From Desulfofundulus salinus (GTDB lineage Bacteria > Bacillota > Desulfotomaculia > Desulfotomaculales > Desulfovirgulaceae), in contig NZ_RBWE01000001.1 in the NCBI RefSeq assembly GCF_003627965.1, forward strand, positions 2,024,312 through 2,088,311: DNA of 64,000 bases, given 5' to 3'. The notes beneath the pieces are model-generated. The model worked only from the letters and a program-made list of their open reading frames with translations, did no database searches and was not told the DNA's origin. The position numbers were made by a program, and so were the translations under genes. Each line of letters begins with the position of its first letter. The stretch's first letter is position 1. Shown one piece after another: positions 41,884-49,740 of the stretch.

Positions 41884-43830
41884 ATGACTGAAAAAATGGG
41901 TACCGGGATGGTTCCCCCGCAGGTAAAAGCTTTCATTGACTGGGCGGCCGAGGACCCGGAAGGTTTTTGGGCGGAAGCTGCCAATAAAGCGGCCCACGAT
42001 ATTCACTGGTTTAAAAAGTGGGATAAAGTATTTACCTGGAACTATCCCACTTTCCAGTGGTTTTCTGGAGGCCTGACCAACATTTGCTATAACTGCATTG
42101 ACTACAAAGTTAAAAGAGGGAAGGCGGGCCGGGCGGCATTTGTTGCCGAATCGGGAGAAACCGGTGAGGTAAGGGTGGTAACCTACGGCCAGCTCCTTTC
42201 CCTGGTAAAACAATATGCAGCTGCATTAAGGGGTTTAGGTGTAAAAAAGGGTGACCGGGTGGCCATCTACATGCCCACGGGCATTGAATCCGTTACCGCC
42301 ATGCTGGCCTGCGCCCGTATTGGAGCCATCCACGTGGTTATTTTTGCCGGTTTTTCCGCCGGGGCGGTGGCGGATCGCCTGCAAATCACCGGTGCCAGGT
42401 ACCTCCTTACCCAGGACGAGGGCCTGCGGCGGGGCAAACCAGTACCCTTAAAGAAAATGATTGACGACGCCCTGGCCCTGTGCCCCGAGGATTTAATTGC
42501 CAAAGTGGTGGTTTTACAGAAAAATAAAGAGCAAGCACCGCCAATGAAAGCCGGACGGGACATTTTCTGGGACGAGTTCCTGGCCCTGGGCGAAGGGCAG
42601 AGTTCAGAAGTGGAACTCATGGAAGCAAACGAGCCCCTCTTCCTCCTGCCCACTTCCGGCACTACGGCCAAGCCCAAGGTCACCGTGCAAAAACACGGCG
42701 GCTACCAGATTTACATCTACTCCATGGCCAAGTGGATTTACGCCTTACAGGAAGACGACGTGTGGTTCTGCACTTCGGACATTGGCTGGATTGTGGGGCA
42801 CAGTTACAACGTTTACGGACCCCTCCTGGTCGGGGCCACCAGCGTCCTTTACGAAGGCACTCCCGACTATCCGCGGCCGGACATGTGGTGGGATATCGTG
42901 GAGCGGAACAAGGTTACCGCCATATGGACATCCCCCACCGGTGTGCGGGGCTTGATGAGACTGGGCATTGAGCACGCCAAAAAACACGATTTGACCACGG
43001 TCAAAAGAGCCTTCTGTGCCGGAGAAGTATTAAACCCTGCCGCCTGGAGCTGGCTGCAGGAACAGGTATTTGAGAACAAAATTCCCGTCATGGACCACAT
43101 GTGGCAGACCGAAACATCCGGCCCCATCTTTGCCAACCCGTACGGTCTGGGCATGATTCCCATTAAACCCGGCTCCGCGGGCATTCCGGTACCCGGCATC
43201 ATCGCTGAAATTGTGGATGACAGGGAAGGCAAGCCCACAGCTCCCGGCGAGAAAGGAATTGTCACCATCCTGAGACCGTTCCCGGGGCTGACCTCCACCC
43301 TGTGGAACAACGAGGAAGGTTACCAGAAGGAATACTGGGAGCGGCTACCCTTTACCCAGGGCAGGTATTACTGTGGAGACGCCGCTTCCTTTGATGAGGA
43401 CGGGTACATCTGGTTTGCCGGCCGCTCCGACGAGGTAATTAAGATTGCCGCCCACAGAATTGGCACCATTGAAATTGAAAACGCCCTCATCTCCCACCCG
43501 GCAGTGGTGGAAGCGGGTGTTTCAGGCGTACCCGACGAACTGAAAGGTGAAGTGGCCTGCGCCTTTGTAGTGTTAAAGCAGGGTTACCAGCCCGGCGAAG
43601 AAATGAAAAAGGATTTAATTGCCCACGTACGCAACACCATGGGGCCAATTGTCATCATCCGGGACATTCAATTTGTGAGCTCCCTGCCCAAGACCCGCAG
43701 CGGTAAAATCATGCGCCGGGTGATGAAATCCCTGTGGGTCGGCAAGGAACTGGGCGACCTCTCGACCATTGAAGAAGAAGCCTCCGTCGACGAAATCCGC
43801 GAGGCCATCAAGAAAATGCAACAGAGTTAA
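41884..43830 (+). CDS. acs: Acetyl-CoA synthetase family, AMP-forming
   Basis: Activates a short-chain acid (probably acetate) to its CoA ester through an acyl-adenylate. The 648-residue chain has the full Acs length. Landmarks: FAGFSAGAVADRLQITGAR, the P-loop LPTSGTTAKPKVTVQKHGGY (TAKPKVT in place of the usual TGKPKGV), DHMWQTETSGPIFA, YCGDAASFDEDGYIWFAGRS, DEVIKIAAHRIGTIEIE and the C-terminal SGKIMRRVMK lysine. GGGGAGG lies upstream. The neighbours, a BusR-like regulator and an AcuB-like protein on the opposite strand, recall the acsA-acu locus of Bacillus. Substrate breadth (acetate or propionate) is unresolved. Confidence 0.93.
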   Translation: MTEKMGTGMVPPQVKAFIDWAAEDPEGFWAEAANKAAHDIHWFKKWDKVFTWNYPTFQWFSGGLTNICYNCIDYKVKRGKAGRAAFVAESGETGEVRVVTYGQLLSLVKQYAAALRGLGVKKGDRVAIYMPTGIESVTAMLACARIGAIHVVIFAGFSAGAVADRLQITGARYLLTQDEGLRRGKPVPLKKMIDDALALCPEDLIAKVVVLQKNKEQAPPMKAGRDIFWDEFLALGEGQSSEVELMEANEPLFLLPTSGTTAKPKVTVQKHGGYQIYIYSMAKWIYALQEDDVWFCTSDIGWIVGHSYNVYGPLLVGATSVLYEGTPDYPRPDMWWDIVERNKVTAIWTSPTGVRGLMRLGIEHAKKHDLTTVKRAFCAGEVLNPAAWSWLQEQVFENKIPVMDHMWQTETSGPIFANPYGLGMIPIKPGSAGIPVPGIIAEIVDDREGKPTAPGEKGIVTILRPFPGLTSTLWNNEEGYQKEYWERLPFTQGRYYCGDAASFDEDGYIWFAGRSDEVIKIAAHRIGTIEIENALISHPAVVEAGVSGVPDELKGEVACAFVVLKQGYQPGEEMKKDLIAHVRNTMGPIVIIRDIQFVSSLPKTRSGKIMRRVMKSLWVGKELGDLSTIEEEASVDEIREAIKKMQQS

Positions 43831-43840
43831 AGAGTTAAAA

Positions 43841-43873
43841 AGAAAGCCTCTCCCACCACGGGAGGGGCTTTCT
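43841..43873. terminator. Bidirectional terminator between acs and the GntR-RCK_C gene
   Basis: AGAAAGCCTCTCCC pairs with GGGAGGGGCTTTCT around a CACCAC loop. T-rich on the plus strand after the stem, with a matching A-run on the left arm for the minus strand. Confidence 0.85.
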
Positions 43874-44511
43874 TACTGTTTGGCCTCCGTACCGTTCACC
43901 AGGTTATAGACCTGTTCCTTTAATTCCGGCGGCGCCAGGACAATCAGGACATCGCCGGCCTGGATTACCGTGTCGGCCTGGGGTGAGAGAATTTCCTCTC
44001 CTCCGCGGTAAATGGCCAGGATGGTTGAACCTGTTTTGGCCCGGAATTCCGCTTCGGCCAGGGATTTACCCACCAGGGGCGAGGTGGGCAGCACCCGGAT
44101 TTCTTCTATCCGCTGCAGGTTGCCGGCCATTTTAAAGGTATAATCCAGCAGCTCATTCATGAGCTTCTCAATTTCGCTGTTAATCCGATCCCTTTCCCGC
44201 AACAAGCGGTGCAACCGTTCCTGCATATCTCTTAATACCTGGCGATGGCCGCATTCAGCCAGAAAGGCCTCCGCCGCCTTCTGGGATTTAACCACAACCC
44301 CTACTCCCGGAGAGACCTGCACAATCCCCGTATCCTGCAGAAGGGTTAAAGCACGGCGGATGGTTTCCGGCGAAACGTTATACTTGCCGGCCAGGGTAGA
44401 ACGGCCAAAAATCTTCTGCCCTTCACGGTATTCCCCCCGCGCGATGCGGGTGGCTATGTCGATAGCAATGGTGGCGTAACGGGATAAAACATGAGAGCCC
44501 AGGGATTCCAT
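43873..44511 (-). CDS. GntR-type regulator with C-terminal RCK_C (TrkA-C) domain, BusR-like
   Basis: A 212-residue protein. A GntR winged helix fills residues 1-78 (GRSTLAGKYNVSPETIRRAL), then a coiled coil at about 95-125 (RLLRERDRINSEIEKLMNEL), then an RCK_C domain at about 130-205 (LPTSPLVGKSLAEAEFRAKT, GDVLIVLAPPEL). BusR of Lactococcus and Streptococcus has this order; it binds cyclic di-AMP through RCK_C and represses osmolyte uptake genes. The same ligand is plausible here. No osmolyte transporter is adjacent; acs is the neighbour. Confidence 0.85.
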   Translation of the reverse strand: MESLGSHVLSRYATIAIDIATRIARGEYREGQKIFGRSTLAGKYNVSPETIRRALTLLQDTGIVQVSPGVGVVVKSQKAAEAFLAECGHRQVLRDMQERLHRLLRERDRINSEIEKLMNELLDYTFKMAGNLQRIEEIRVLPTSPLVGKSLAEAEFRAKTGSTILAIYRGGEEILSPQADTVIQAGDVLIVLAPPELKEQVYNLVNGTEAKQ

Positions 44512-44564
44512 GGAGATCTTCTCCTTTACCTAATCCAAATATAGTGTAACCACCGGCAAAAAAT

Positions 44565-44603
44565 TAAATCAAAATCAATCCGGCCCCATCAGGGAGCCGG
44601 ATT
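44565..44603 (-). terminator. Terminator of the AcuB-like gene
   Basis: On the minus strand AATCCGGC (44596-44603) pairs with GCCGGATT (44577-44584) and is followed by a T-rich tail (GATTTTGATTTAATTTTTT). Confidence 0.75.
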
Positions 44604-44633
44604 TACAGGATCTATAATCATTCCCCAAACTGG

Positions 44634-45266
44634 TTAACTAACAGACTTCACTTCGAAGCCCTGTTTTTGTAAATCCTGCACCAGGGATTCAGGCTCCACC
44701 GTGCTAAGGCGCAGCATAATTTGCACCCGCTGATTTTCTTTTTCCCGGCAGGCCACACCAATGACATTGATCTGGTGCTCCCTGACCACGGCCAGGATAT
44801 CGGCCAGGGCACCAATACGATCGCTAACTTCAAGTACTAAGCGAGTCCCCGCTTTGCGCAGGCCAAAGATGCGGATCAGAGCGTCCAGGATATCGGTCTG
44901 GGTAATAATGCCTACCAGCCCGTCATCCTCAACTACCGGCAGGCTGCCAATCTTATGCTCCCGCATAATCAAGGCCGCTTCTTCAATGGTGCAGTCCGGC
45001 CCCACGGTAATGGGATTGGTTTTCATGACATCCTTTATTACCATTTTGGAAAGCAGGTAATTCATTTCAAAAACACTGAGGGTGGTTGCCGGGGAGGGAG
45101 TAACAGTAAGCAGGTCCCGCTCGGTAATCAATCCAACCAGCCGGCCCTTGTCCACCACCGGCAAATGCCTGATCTTATTTTTCTTCATAATGTTTAGAGC
45201 TTCCAAAATGGGAGTCCCCGAGTGGATGCTGATGGGGGAAGTGCTCATGTAATCCCGTACAAACAT
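44634..45266 (-). CDS. CBS-pair and ACT domain protein, AcuB-like
   Basis: A 210-residue protein with two CBS domains (residues 1-58, VRDYMSTSPISIHSGTPI; and 75-135, VMKTNPITVGPDCTIEEAAL) followed by an ACT domain (residues 140-210, LVLEVSDRIGALADILAVV). This is the AcuB architecture of Bacillus, where acuABC neighbours acsA; CBS pairs usually bind adenosine nucleotides. Here the acs gene is 0.8 kb away, which supports a role in acetate/acetyl-CoA control. AGGAGG is replaced by a GGGAGG-type site at the start. Confidence 0.9.
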   Translation of the reverse strand: MFVRDYMSTSPISIHSGTPILEALNIMKKNKIRHLPVVDKGRLVGLITERDLLTVTPSPATTLSVFEMNYLLSKMVIKDVMKTNPITVGPDCTIEEAALIMREHKIGSLPVVEDDGLVGIITQTDILDALIRIFGLRKAGTRLVLEVSDRIGALADILAVVREHQINVIGVACREKENQRVQIMLRLSTVEPESLVQDLQKQGFEVKSVS

Positions 45267-45366
45267 GCTTAAACCTCCCGCTCAAAGCCTTTCCTTTATT
45301 ATAACATTGCCCCCGGGGAACGCAACGTCAAAAATAACAAAAGTTGGCTTGTACCCCTTTACTTTT

Positions 45367-45540
45367 TTAGCACGAGGTACCCTGTCTCTCCTTCAATGCC
45401 ACAAGAACATGCCGCTGGTACTGTACAATCAACCTGTCCAGGCGCCGGCTTAAAGCCAGGAGCTTATCCTGATCCTCCCTGCCCATGCCGTTTAATCTCC
45501 GGCGCAGGTGCTCAATTTGCACCCTGAGTTTCCGATCCAA
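45367..45540 (-). CDS. Spo0E-like aspartyl-phosphate phosphatase
   Basis: Spo0E-family proteins dephosphorylate Spo0A-P and delay sporulation. The 57-residue product forms two helices: IEHLRRRLNGMGREDQDKLL, then LSRRLDRLIVQYQ, which matches the SQxLDxLIxxY signature. I choose TTG 45540 with GGAGGG upstream, which gives the usual family size; ATG 45564 and a start at 45597 are alternatives. Three ACGTACTTA repeats lie just upstream (45585-45655). Confidence 0.8.
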   Translation of the reverse strand: MDRKLRVQIEHLRRRLNGMGREDQDKLLALSRRLDRLIVQYQRHVLVALKERQGTSC

Positions 45541-45584
45541 GGCTTTCGCTCCCTCCTCAGTCATTGAAACGAGATAAAAAACCC

Positions 45585-45655
45585 ACGTACTTAGCACGTA
45601 CTTATCCTTGGAAACGTTGACAAACCTTCTCGTTTTACTTTAGCTTACGTACTTA
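45585..45655. repeat. Three ACGTACTTA direct repeats upstream of the Spo0E-like gene
   Basis: ACGTACTTA occurs at 45585-45593, 45596-45604 and 45647-45655. The first two are 11 bp apart (one helical turn) and the third lies 51 bp further. The spacing suggests binding sites of an unknown regulator; 0A boxes (TGTCGAA) are not present. Confidence 0.55.
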
Positions 45656-45702
45656 TACGACTGCCGTGTACAATTTTCTTAGAAGGAAGATCCTCTCCCG
45701 AC

Positions 45703-45731
45703 CTGACAGCTATTCCATATCATGGTATAAT
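45703..45731 (+). promoter_or_regulatory. Near-consensus promoter without an obvious downstream gene
   Basis: CTGACA (45703-45708) and TATAAT (45726-45731) are 17 bp apart. The plus strand beyond it carries no credible gene for 500 bp and is antisense to the gene at 45803-46060, so it could make an antisense or leader RNA. Confidence 0.45.
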
Positions 45732-45802
45732 ATCTATTAACCGGTACACTTCCCGGACTTTAACTTTTCATGGTTTTCCCCCTTGCTACCAAATACACGC
45801 CC

Positions 45803-46060
45803 TTACTTTTGAAGGGTAATCTTTTCAGCAGCCGCATTGCGCTTGCCGCTGTCGGAGTCGGGGTCAGGCAGTTTCCAACTCCTGGTAGGGAGGCCGAGTT
45901 TCAGCATCCATACCGAAACCGTTGCCCTGCCCACACCAAACAGTTGGGCCAGCTGGTCCAGGGTATACCCTTTTTCGTAGTAATAGTGCCTGATAAGTGT
46001 TGCTACGGGCTCGCCAAACCTCGCCTCAATTTCGGCCATTTTACTTTTGCGACCGGCCAC
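45803..46060 (-). CDS. Small helix-turn-helix DNA-binding protein
   Basis: An 85-residue protein with a helix-turn-helix at about residues 30-52 (YTLDQLAQLFGVGRATVSVW) between a basic N-terminus (AGRKSKMAEIEARFG) and a charged tail. It resembles small phage or mobile-element regulators and homing-endonuclease-type HTH segments; no specific family is recognised. The GTG at 46060 follows ACGAGGTGATAAC. It is divergent from the LexA-like repressor gene and shares the operator region with it. Confidence 0.7.
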   Translation of the reverse strand: MAGRKSKMAEIEARFGEPVATLIRHYYYEKGYTLDQLAQLFGVGRATVSVWMLKLGLPTRSWKLPDPDSDSGKRNAAAEKITLQK

Positions 46061-46134
46061 GTTATCACCTCGTGCACAACGTTTTCTCAATGATAACTTA
46101 ATGACAAAAATAAAAGTTCCTGCCATTTATTCTA

Positions 46135-46155
46135 AAGTTATCATACTGATAACTT
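46135..46155. promoter_or_regulatory. Perfect palindromic operator AAGTTATCA-TAC-TGATAACTT
   Basis: Nine-base arms flank a 3-base centre. A further half-site TGATAACTT occurs at 46091-46099. Both lie between the divergent HTH gene and the LexA-like repressor gene, so autoregulation by the latter is likely. Confidence 0.75.
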
Positions 46156-46240
46156 GCTGTCAAGAGGTTTTTCCGAAATTTTAAGGAATAATTAAGGAAT
46201 AATATAGTTACACTTCCCTGGTAAAAATTAAGGTGACATT

Positions 46241-47053
46241 ATGAAAAATTATTATGAAGAAATTGGCAAAAGAATAAAGATTGCCCGGGAAGACCGGGGA
46301 CTCACCCAGGAGCAGCTAGGTGAAAAGCTGGGGTTCACTAAAACAGCCATCAACCTTTACGAAAAAGGGAAAAGGCGGATTTCCATAGATGATTTAAAAC
46401 GAATATCAACTATTCTGGGCAAGCCCCTGTCCTTTTTTTTGGGGGAAAGTATTGTCCCAATGGAAACCATCAGTACGCTTATCCAGAAACCCCTGGCCGA
46501 CTTCCTGCCCATCAAACAAGTCCCCCTTTTAGGGACCATACGCGCCGGGGCTTCCCCCTACAGTGAAGCGGATATTCTTGGTTACGTAAGCATCGACAAA
46601 GAGCTTGACGCCGATTTTGCCTTTAAGGTAAGGGATGACAGTATGAGCGGGGCCGGAATCATGCCCGGAGATATAGCCATTTGTAAAAAAGTTGACGCGG
46701 CAGAGCCGGGCCAGCTAGCTGTCGCATTCATAAACGGAGATGAGGTAGCCGTAAGGTATATCATTTCCGAGGATGGTCTTTGGAAGCTACGTGCGGCCAA
46801 CCCCCAATATGAAGATGTTCCTTTTAGCCCCAGCGAAAAAAGGATTCATGGCATCGTAGTGTTAATCCAGAAAAAGCCACCAGCATTGGCAGAGAGAGTT
46901 TATGCCGGCCAAACCGACGACTGGCTGCAAGTCAGGGAAGTGGCGGCCAAATACGGTATCAGCCCGGAAAAGGCCAAACGGCTACTTGAATCGTTTGGCA
47001 GGTTAATGGAAAGTGAACAGGAAGAAGCCGTTAACAACAAAGAAAAGGAGTAA
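46241..47053 (+). CDS. XRE-family repressor with S24 (LexA/CI-like) domain, catalytic lysine replaced
   Basis: A 270-residue repressor. The HTH is at residues 10-62 (LTQEQLGEKLGFTKTAINLY). An S24 domain fills about 95-215, with the Ala-Gly cleavage pair at 102-103 (RAGASPYSE) and the nucleophile serine 134 (VRDDSMSGAGIMPGD). The position of the LexA catalytic lysine reads DEVAVRYI with arginine 172. Self-cleavage may be lost. A C-terminal extension (about 50 residues, VREVAAKYGISPEKAKRLLE) looks like a second helical unit. It probably acts at the palindrome 46135-46155. Confidence 0.88.
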   Translation: MKNYYEEIGKRIKIAREDRGLTQEQLGEKLGFTKTAINLYEKGKRRISIDDLKRISTILGKPLSFFLGESIVPMETISTLIQKPLADFLPIKQVPLLGTIRAGASPYSEADILGYVSIDKELDADFAFKVRDDSMSGAGIMPGDIAICKKVDAAEPGQLAVAFINGDEVAVRYIISEDGLWKLRAANPQYEDVPFSPSEKRIHGIVVLIQKKPPALAERVYAGQTDDWLQVREVAAKYGISPEKAKRLLESFGRLMESEQEEAVNNKEKE

Positions 47054-47054
47054 A

Positions 47055-47099
47055 AAGCCCGACCGACATAAAACCGGCCGGGCTTTTTTGGTTTAATAA
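47055..47099 (+). terminator. Terminator of the LexA-like repressor gene
   Basis: AAGCCCG (47055-47061) pairs with CGGGCTT (47089-47095), extended by CCGG-type pairs within, and ends in TTTTTT. Confidence 0.85.
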
Positions 47100-47369
47100 G
47101 GTTTCCCTTGAGGACGCCAGGCGGAACTGACCGGACACATCGGGCAATTAAAGACACCAAGCAGTAATATTCTTAATGATAGCCCGAAAGATCCCGAGCC
47201 ACCGAAGCAAGTATGGCACCGGCATCGATTGTTTTGGGTAATAACTTTTCCCGATCACGCTGCAGACGAAAATATGTTGCTTGCATTCAATTTTCGATAC
47301 TTTTGTGTCTTTAGCTCATTTAGATATGATAAAATAGCAGGTAGAGATGTGGAAGCGAGGTGAACCTCA
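47100..47369. other. Spacer with a possible 37-codon minus-strand fragment
   Basis: A minus-strand frame (ATG 47286 to stop at 47173) would give 37 residues containing LLPKTIDAGAILASVARDLS, which looks protein-like, but has no ribosome site. It may be the remnant of a lost gene. A TATGATAAAAT stretch near 47327 probably belongs to the promoter of the next gene. Confidence 0.4.
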
Positions 47370-47627
47370 TTGAGTGACCCCAAAGCGCCAGTTCAGGAAA
47401 ATCGCCCCAATTGCCCGCCCTGCTACCACCCGGTACCGGTAGGCTCCCGGGGAGAGATATGCGTACGCTATGGCTGCTCTCCCAGTTGTGCCGTTTGTCC
47501 GCTGGCCAGGGTTAAAAATACACCGGCATGCTTCCAGAGCCTGCCCGGCTTTCCCGAGTATTGTATTTCCGAATATTTTATTCCCGAGTGCAAGCGGTTT
47601 TGCAAGTATGCCGTTACGGAAATATGA
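47370..47627 (+). CDS. Small cysteine-rich hypothetical protein
   Basis: An 85-residue protein with ten cysteines (NCPPCYHP, EICVRYGCSPSCAVCPLA, ACFQ, YCIS, ECKRFCKY). The spacing suggests metal or Fe-S binding but matches no family I know. It starts at TTG behind GCGAGGTGAAC. The cysteines and proline-rich N-terminus argue for a real gene. Confidence 0.6.
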   Translation: MSDPKAPVQENRPNCPPCYHPVPVGSRGEICVRYGCSPSCAVCPLARVKNTPACFQSLPGFPEYCISEYFIPECKRFCKYAVTEI

Positions 47628-47638
47628 TAACTAATCAT

Positions 47639-47830
47639 CTAAAAAAGTCCGGGGAAAGCTGGATGGACGGGATTTAAATAATTAATTAAAGAATAGATGC
47701 CGATTAAAAGAAACAGGCCCGCCACCCAGAAGATCACTATTTTCCGGTGGTTCCAGGTTGTAAAGTCCCACAGGTAAAAATACAAAAGCATATACGGGCA
47801 CAGGAACAGGAAGAGCCAGGTGATATCCAC
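47639..47830 (-). CDS. Small two-helix membrane protein
   Basis: A 63-residue protein with two membrane segments (ITWLFLFLCPYMLLYFYLW and IVIFWVAGLFLLIGIYSLI) joined by the polar turn DFTTWNHRK. The GTG at 47830 has AGGGGGTGGGG upstream. Unknown function; convergent with the cysteine-rich gene and separated from it by 11 bp. Confidence 0.6.
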   Translation of the reverse strand: MDITWLFLFLCPYMLLYFYLWDFTTWNHRKIVIFWVAGLFLLIGIYSLINYLNPVHPAFPGLF

Positions 47831-47963
47831 AAGCCCCACCCCCTATTCTTGCGTTACCAGACTACCCGGGCGCGTTCGTTCACTGCCCCTGTTCGCCAGG
47901 CATGGGTTCAATATACCTAACCCTAATTATACTATATCATTTTCAAAACAGGGGGACGCATGT

Positions 47964-48002
47964 AAAAAAGCAGGCTGTTTTCGGTGGTTACCCAGCCTGC
48001 TT
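47964..48002 (-). terminator. Terminator of the crt-hbd-thl transcript
   Basis: On the minus strand AGCAGGCTG (47993-48001) pairs with CAGCCTGCT (47969-47977) and is followed by TTTTT. Confidence 0.85.
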
Positions 48003-48044
48003 TCCTGCTCTTGCCCACAAGCGAAAAATTGCGCCACCGTATGG

Positions 48045-48827
48045 TTAACGTCCCTGGAATTGCGGCTTGCGCTTGTTTAAAAAGGCCGCAATACCTTCTT
48101 CCCGGTCGGCCGTGGCAAATACCAGCCCGAAAAGATCCGCCTCGTGGGCCAGGGCCTTTTCCAGGTCCATTTCCAGTCCTTCATTCACGGCTTCCTTGGT
48201 CAACCTTACAGCCACCGGTCCCCGGGCGGCAATGCGTTCGGCCATCCCCCGGCAAAAGTTAAGCAGCTCCTCAGCCGGAACCACATGATTCACCAGGCCG
48301 ATGCGCCTGGCGGTTTCGGCATCAAACATGTCCGCCGTAAACAAAATCTCCTTGGCCAGGCCGGGGTTGACCAGTCTGGTTAAACGCTGGGTTCCGCCGA
48401 AACCGGCAATTAAACCAAGATTCACCTCTGGTTGACCGAATTTAGCCTTTTCCGAGGCGATGCGAATATCACAGGCCATGGCCAGTTCGCACCCACCGCC
48501 CAGGGCAAAGCCATTGACGGCAGCAATTACCGGTTTAGGCAGGTTTTCAATCTTGCTCAAAACTTTCTGTCCCAACCGGGCAAAATCCTTAGCCTCCAGG
48601 GGGGTCAGCTTGCTCATAAAGGCAATGTCTGCCCCGGCCACAAAGGCCTTCTCCCCCGCACCGGTAATGATGATCACCCGCACCGCCGGGTCTGCCCCCA
48701 GCCCCTCAATGGCTCCGTCAATTTCGGTAAGCGTCTCGGCATTTAGAGCGTTCAACACCTGCGGCCGGTTGATGGTGAGTATGGCCACCGGGCCATCCTT
48801 TTCCACCAGGATATTATTCCAGGACAT
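48045..48827 (-). CDS. crt: Enoyl-CoA hydratase / crotonase
   Basis: Hydrates crotonyl-CoA to 3-hydroxybutyryl-CoA, or the reverse. The 260-residue protein shows the crotonase landmarks NRPQVLNALNAETL, AGADIAFMSKLTPLEAK, ALGGGCELAMACDIRIA and GLIAGFGGTQRLTRLVN, with the two catalytic glutamates (GGGCELA and the PEVNLGL region). The ATG at 48827 follows GGTAGGAT. Last gene of a minus-strand run with hbd, thl and an acyl-CoA dehydrogenase. Confidence 0.94.
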   Translation of the reverse strand: MSWNNILVEKDGPVAILTINRPQVLNALNAETLTEIDGAIEGLGADPAVRVIIITGAGEKAFVAGADIAFMSKLTPLEAKDFARLGQKVLSKIENLPKPVIAAVNGFALGGGCELAMACDIRIASEKAKFGQPEVNLGLIAGFGGTQRLTRLVNPGLAKEILFTADMFDAETARRIGLVNHVVPAEELLNFCRGMAERIAARGPVAVRLTKEAVNEGLEMDLEKALAHEADLFGLVFATADREEGIAAFLNKRKPQFQGR

Positions 48828-48867
48828 TATCCTACCTCCTCTGTTCCGCAAACCTTCAGGTCAGAAG

Positions 48868-49722
48868 TCACTGGTTGTAAACGTAGAATCCCCGACCGGT
48901 CTTACGGCCCAGCCAGCCGGCGGCTACGTATTTTCTCAGGAGGGGACAGGGACGGTACTTGCTGTCACCCAGCTCCCTGTGCAGCACTTCCAAAATGTAA
49001 AGACAGGTATCCAGCCCAATGAGATCCGCCAGGGCCAGGGGTCCCATGGGATGGTTCATACCCAGTTTCATCACCTGGTCTACTGCTTCGGGAGTGGCTA
49101 TTCCTTCGTAAACGCAGAAAATAGCTTCATTAATCATCGGCAGGAGCACCCGGTTGGATACAAAACCCGGAGCATCGTTGACCTCCACGGGCACCTTGCC
49201 CATGCGTTCACTCATGGCCTTGACCACCGCAAAGGTTTCATCGGAGGTAGCCAGTCCACGGATAACTTCTACCAGCTTCATTACCGGTACCGGGTTCATA
49301 AAGTGCATGCCGATGACCTTTTCCGGCCTTTTCGTTGCCGCGGCAATCTGGGTTATGGGCAGGGACGAGGTGTTGGTGGCCAGGATGGTGTGGGCGGGGC
49401 AAATTTCATCCAGTTGTTTAAAAATGCTGGATTTCACTTCCATATTTTCTATAGCCGCTTCAATGACCAGGTCCACATCTTTAGCATCGGCCAGACTTGT
49501 GGAAGGTGTAATGCGCGCGAGGATTTCTGCCTTTTGATCTTCCTGCAACCTCCCTTTGCTCACATCCCGGCTCAGGTTCTTTTCGATATTGCTCAGGCCC
49601 CGTTGAACAAATTCGTCTTTAATGTCATTTAAAATGACCTGGCAGCCGGCCACTGCCGCCACCTGGGCAATGCCCGAACCCATCTGGCCGGCACCGACAA
49701 CCATTACCTTTTGTACATCCAT
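48868..49722 (-). CDS. hbd: 3-hydroxybutyryl-CoA dehydrogenase
   Basis: Interconverts acetoacetyl-CoA and 3-hydroxybutyryl-CoA with NAD(H). The 284-residue length is standard. The N-terminal Rossmann motif is [35 protein letters not shown] and [19 protein letters not shown] include the catalytic histidine. AGGTTTAGGAG precedes the ATG. It lies between thl and crt with short spacers. Confidence 0.95.
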   Translation of the reverse strand: MDVQKVMVVGAGQMGSGIAQVAAVAGCQVILNDIKDEFVQRGLSNIEKNLSRDVSKGRLQEDQKAEILARITPSTSLADAKDVDLVIEAAIENMEVKSSIFKQLDEICPAHTILATNTSSLPITQIAAATKRPEKVIGMHFMNPVPVMKLVEVIRGLATSDETFAVVKAMSERMGKVPVEVNDAPGFVSNRVLLPMINEAIFCVYEGIATPEAVDQVMKLGMNHPMGPLALADLIGLDTCLYILEVLHRELGDSKYRPCPLLRKYVAAGWLGRKTGRGFYVYNQ

Positions 49723-49740
49723 AAATCTCCTAAACCTCCC

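Noticed and set aside
45770-46093. 107-codon plus-strand frame downstream of the promoter at 45703
   Set aside because: It is the mirror of the HTH gene at 45803-46060 and has no ribosome site; only an antisense RNA remains possible.
47173-47286. 37-codon minus-strand frame
   Set aside because: Protein-like sequence but no ribosome site or homologue that I recognise; too short to call.
48460-49632. 390-codon plus-strand frame
   Set aside because: It is antisense to crt and hbd, whose motifs are unambiguous; its translation is low-complexity and matches nothing.
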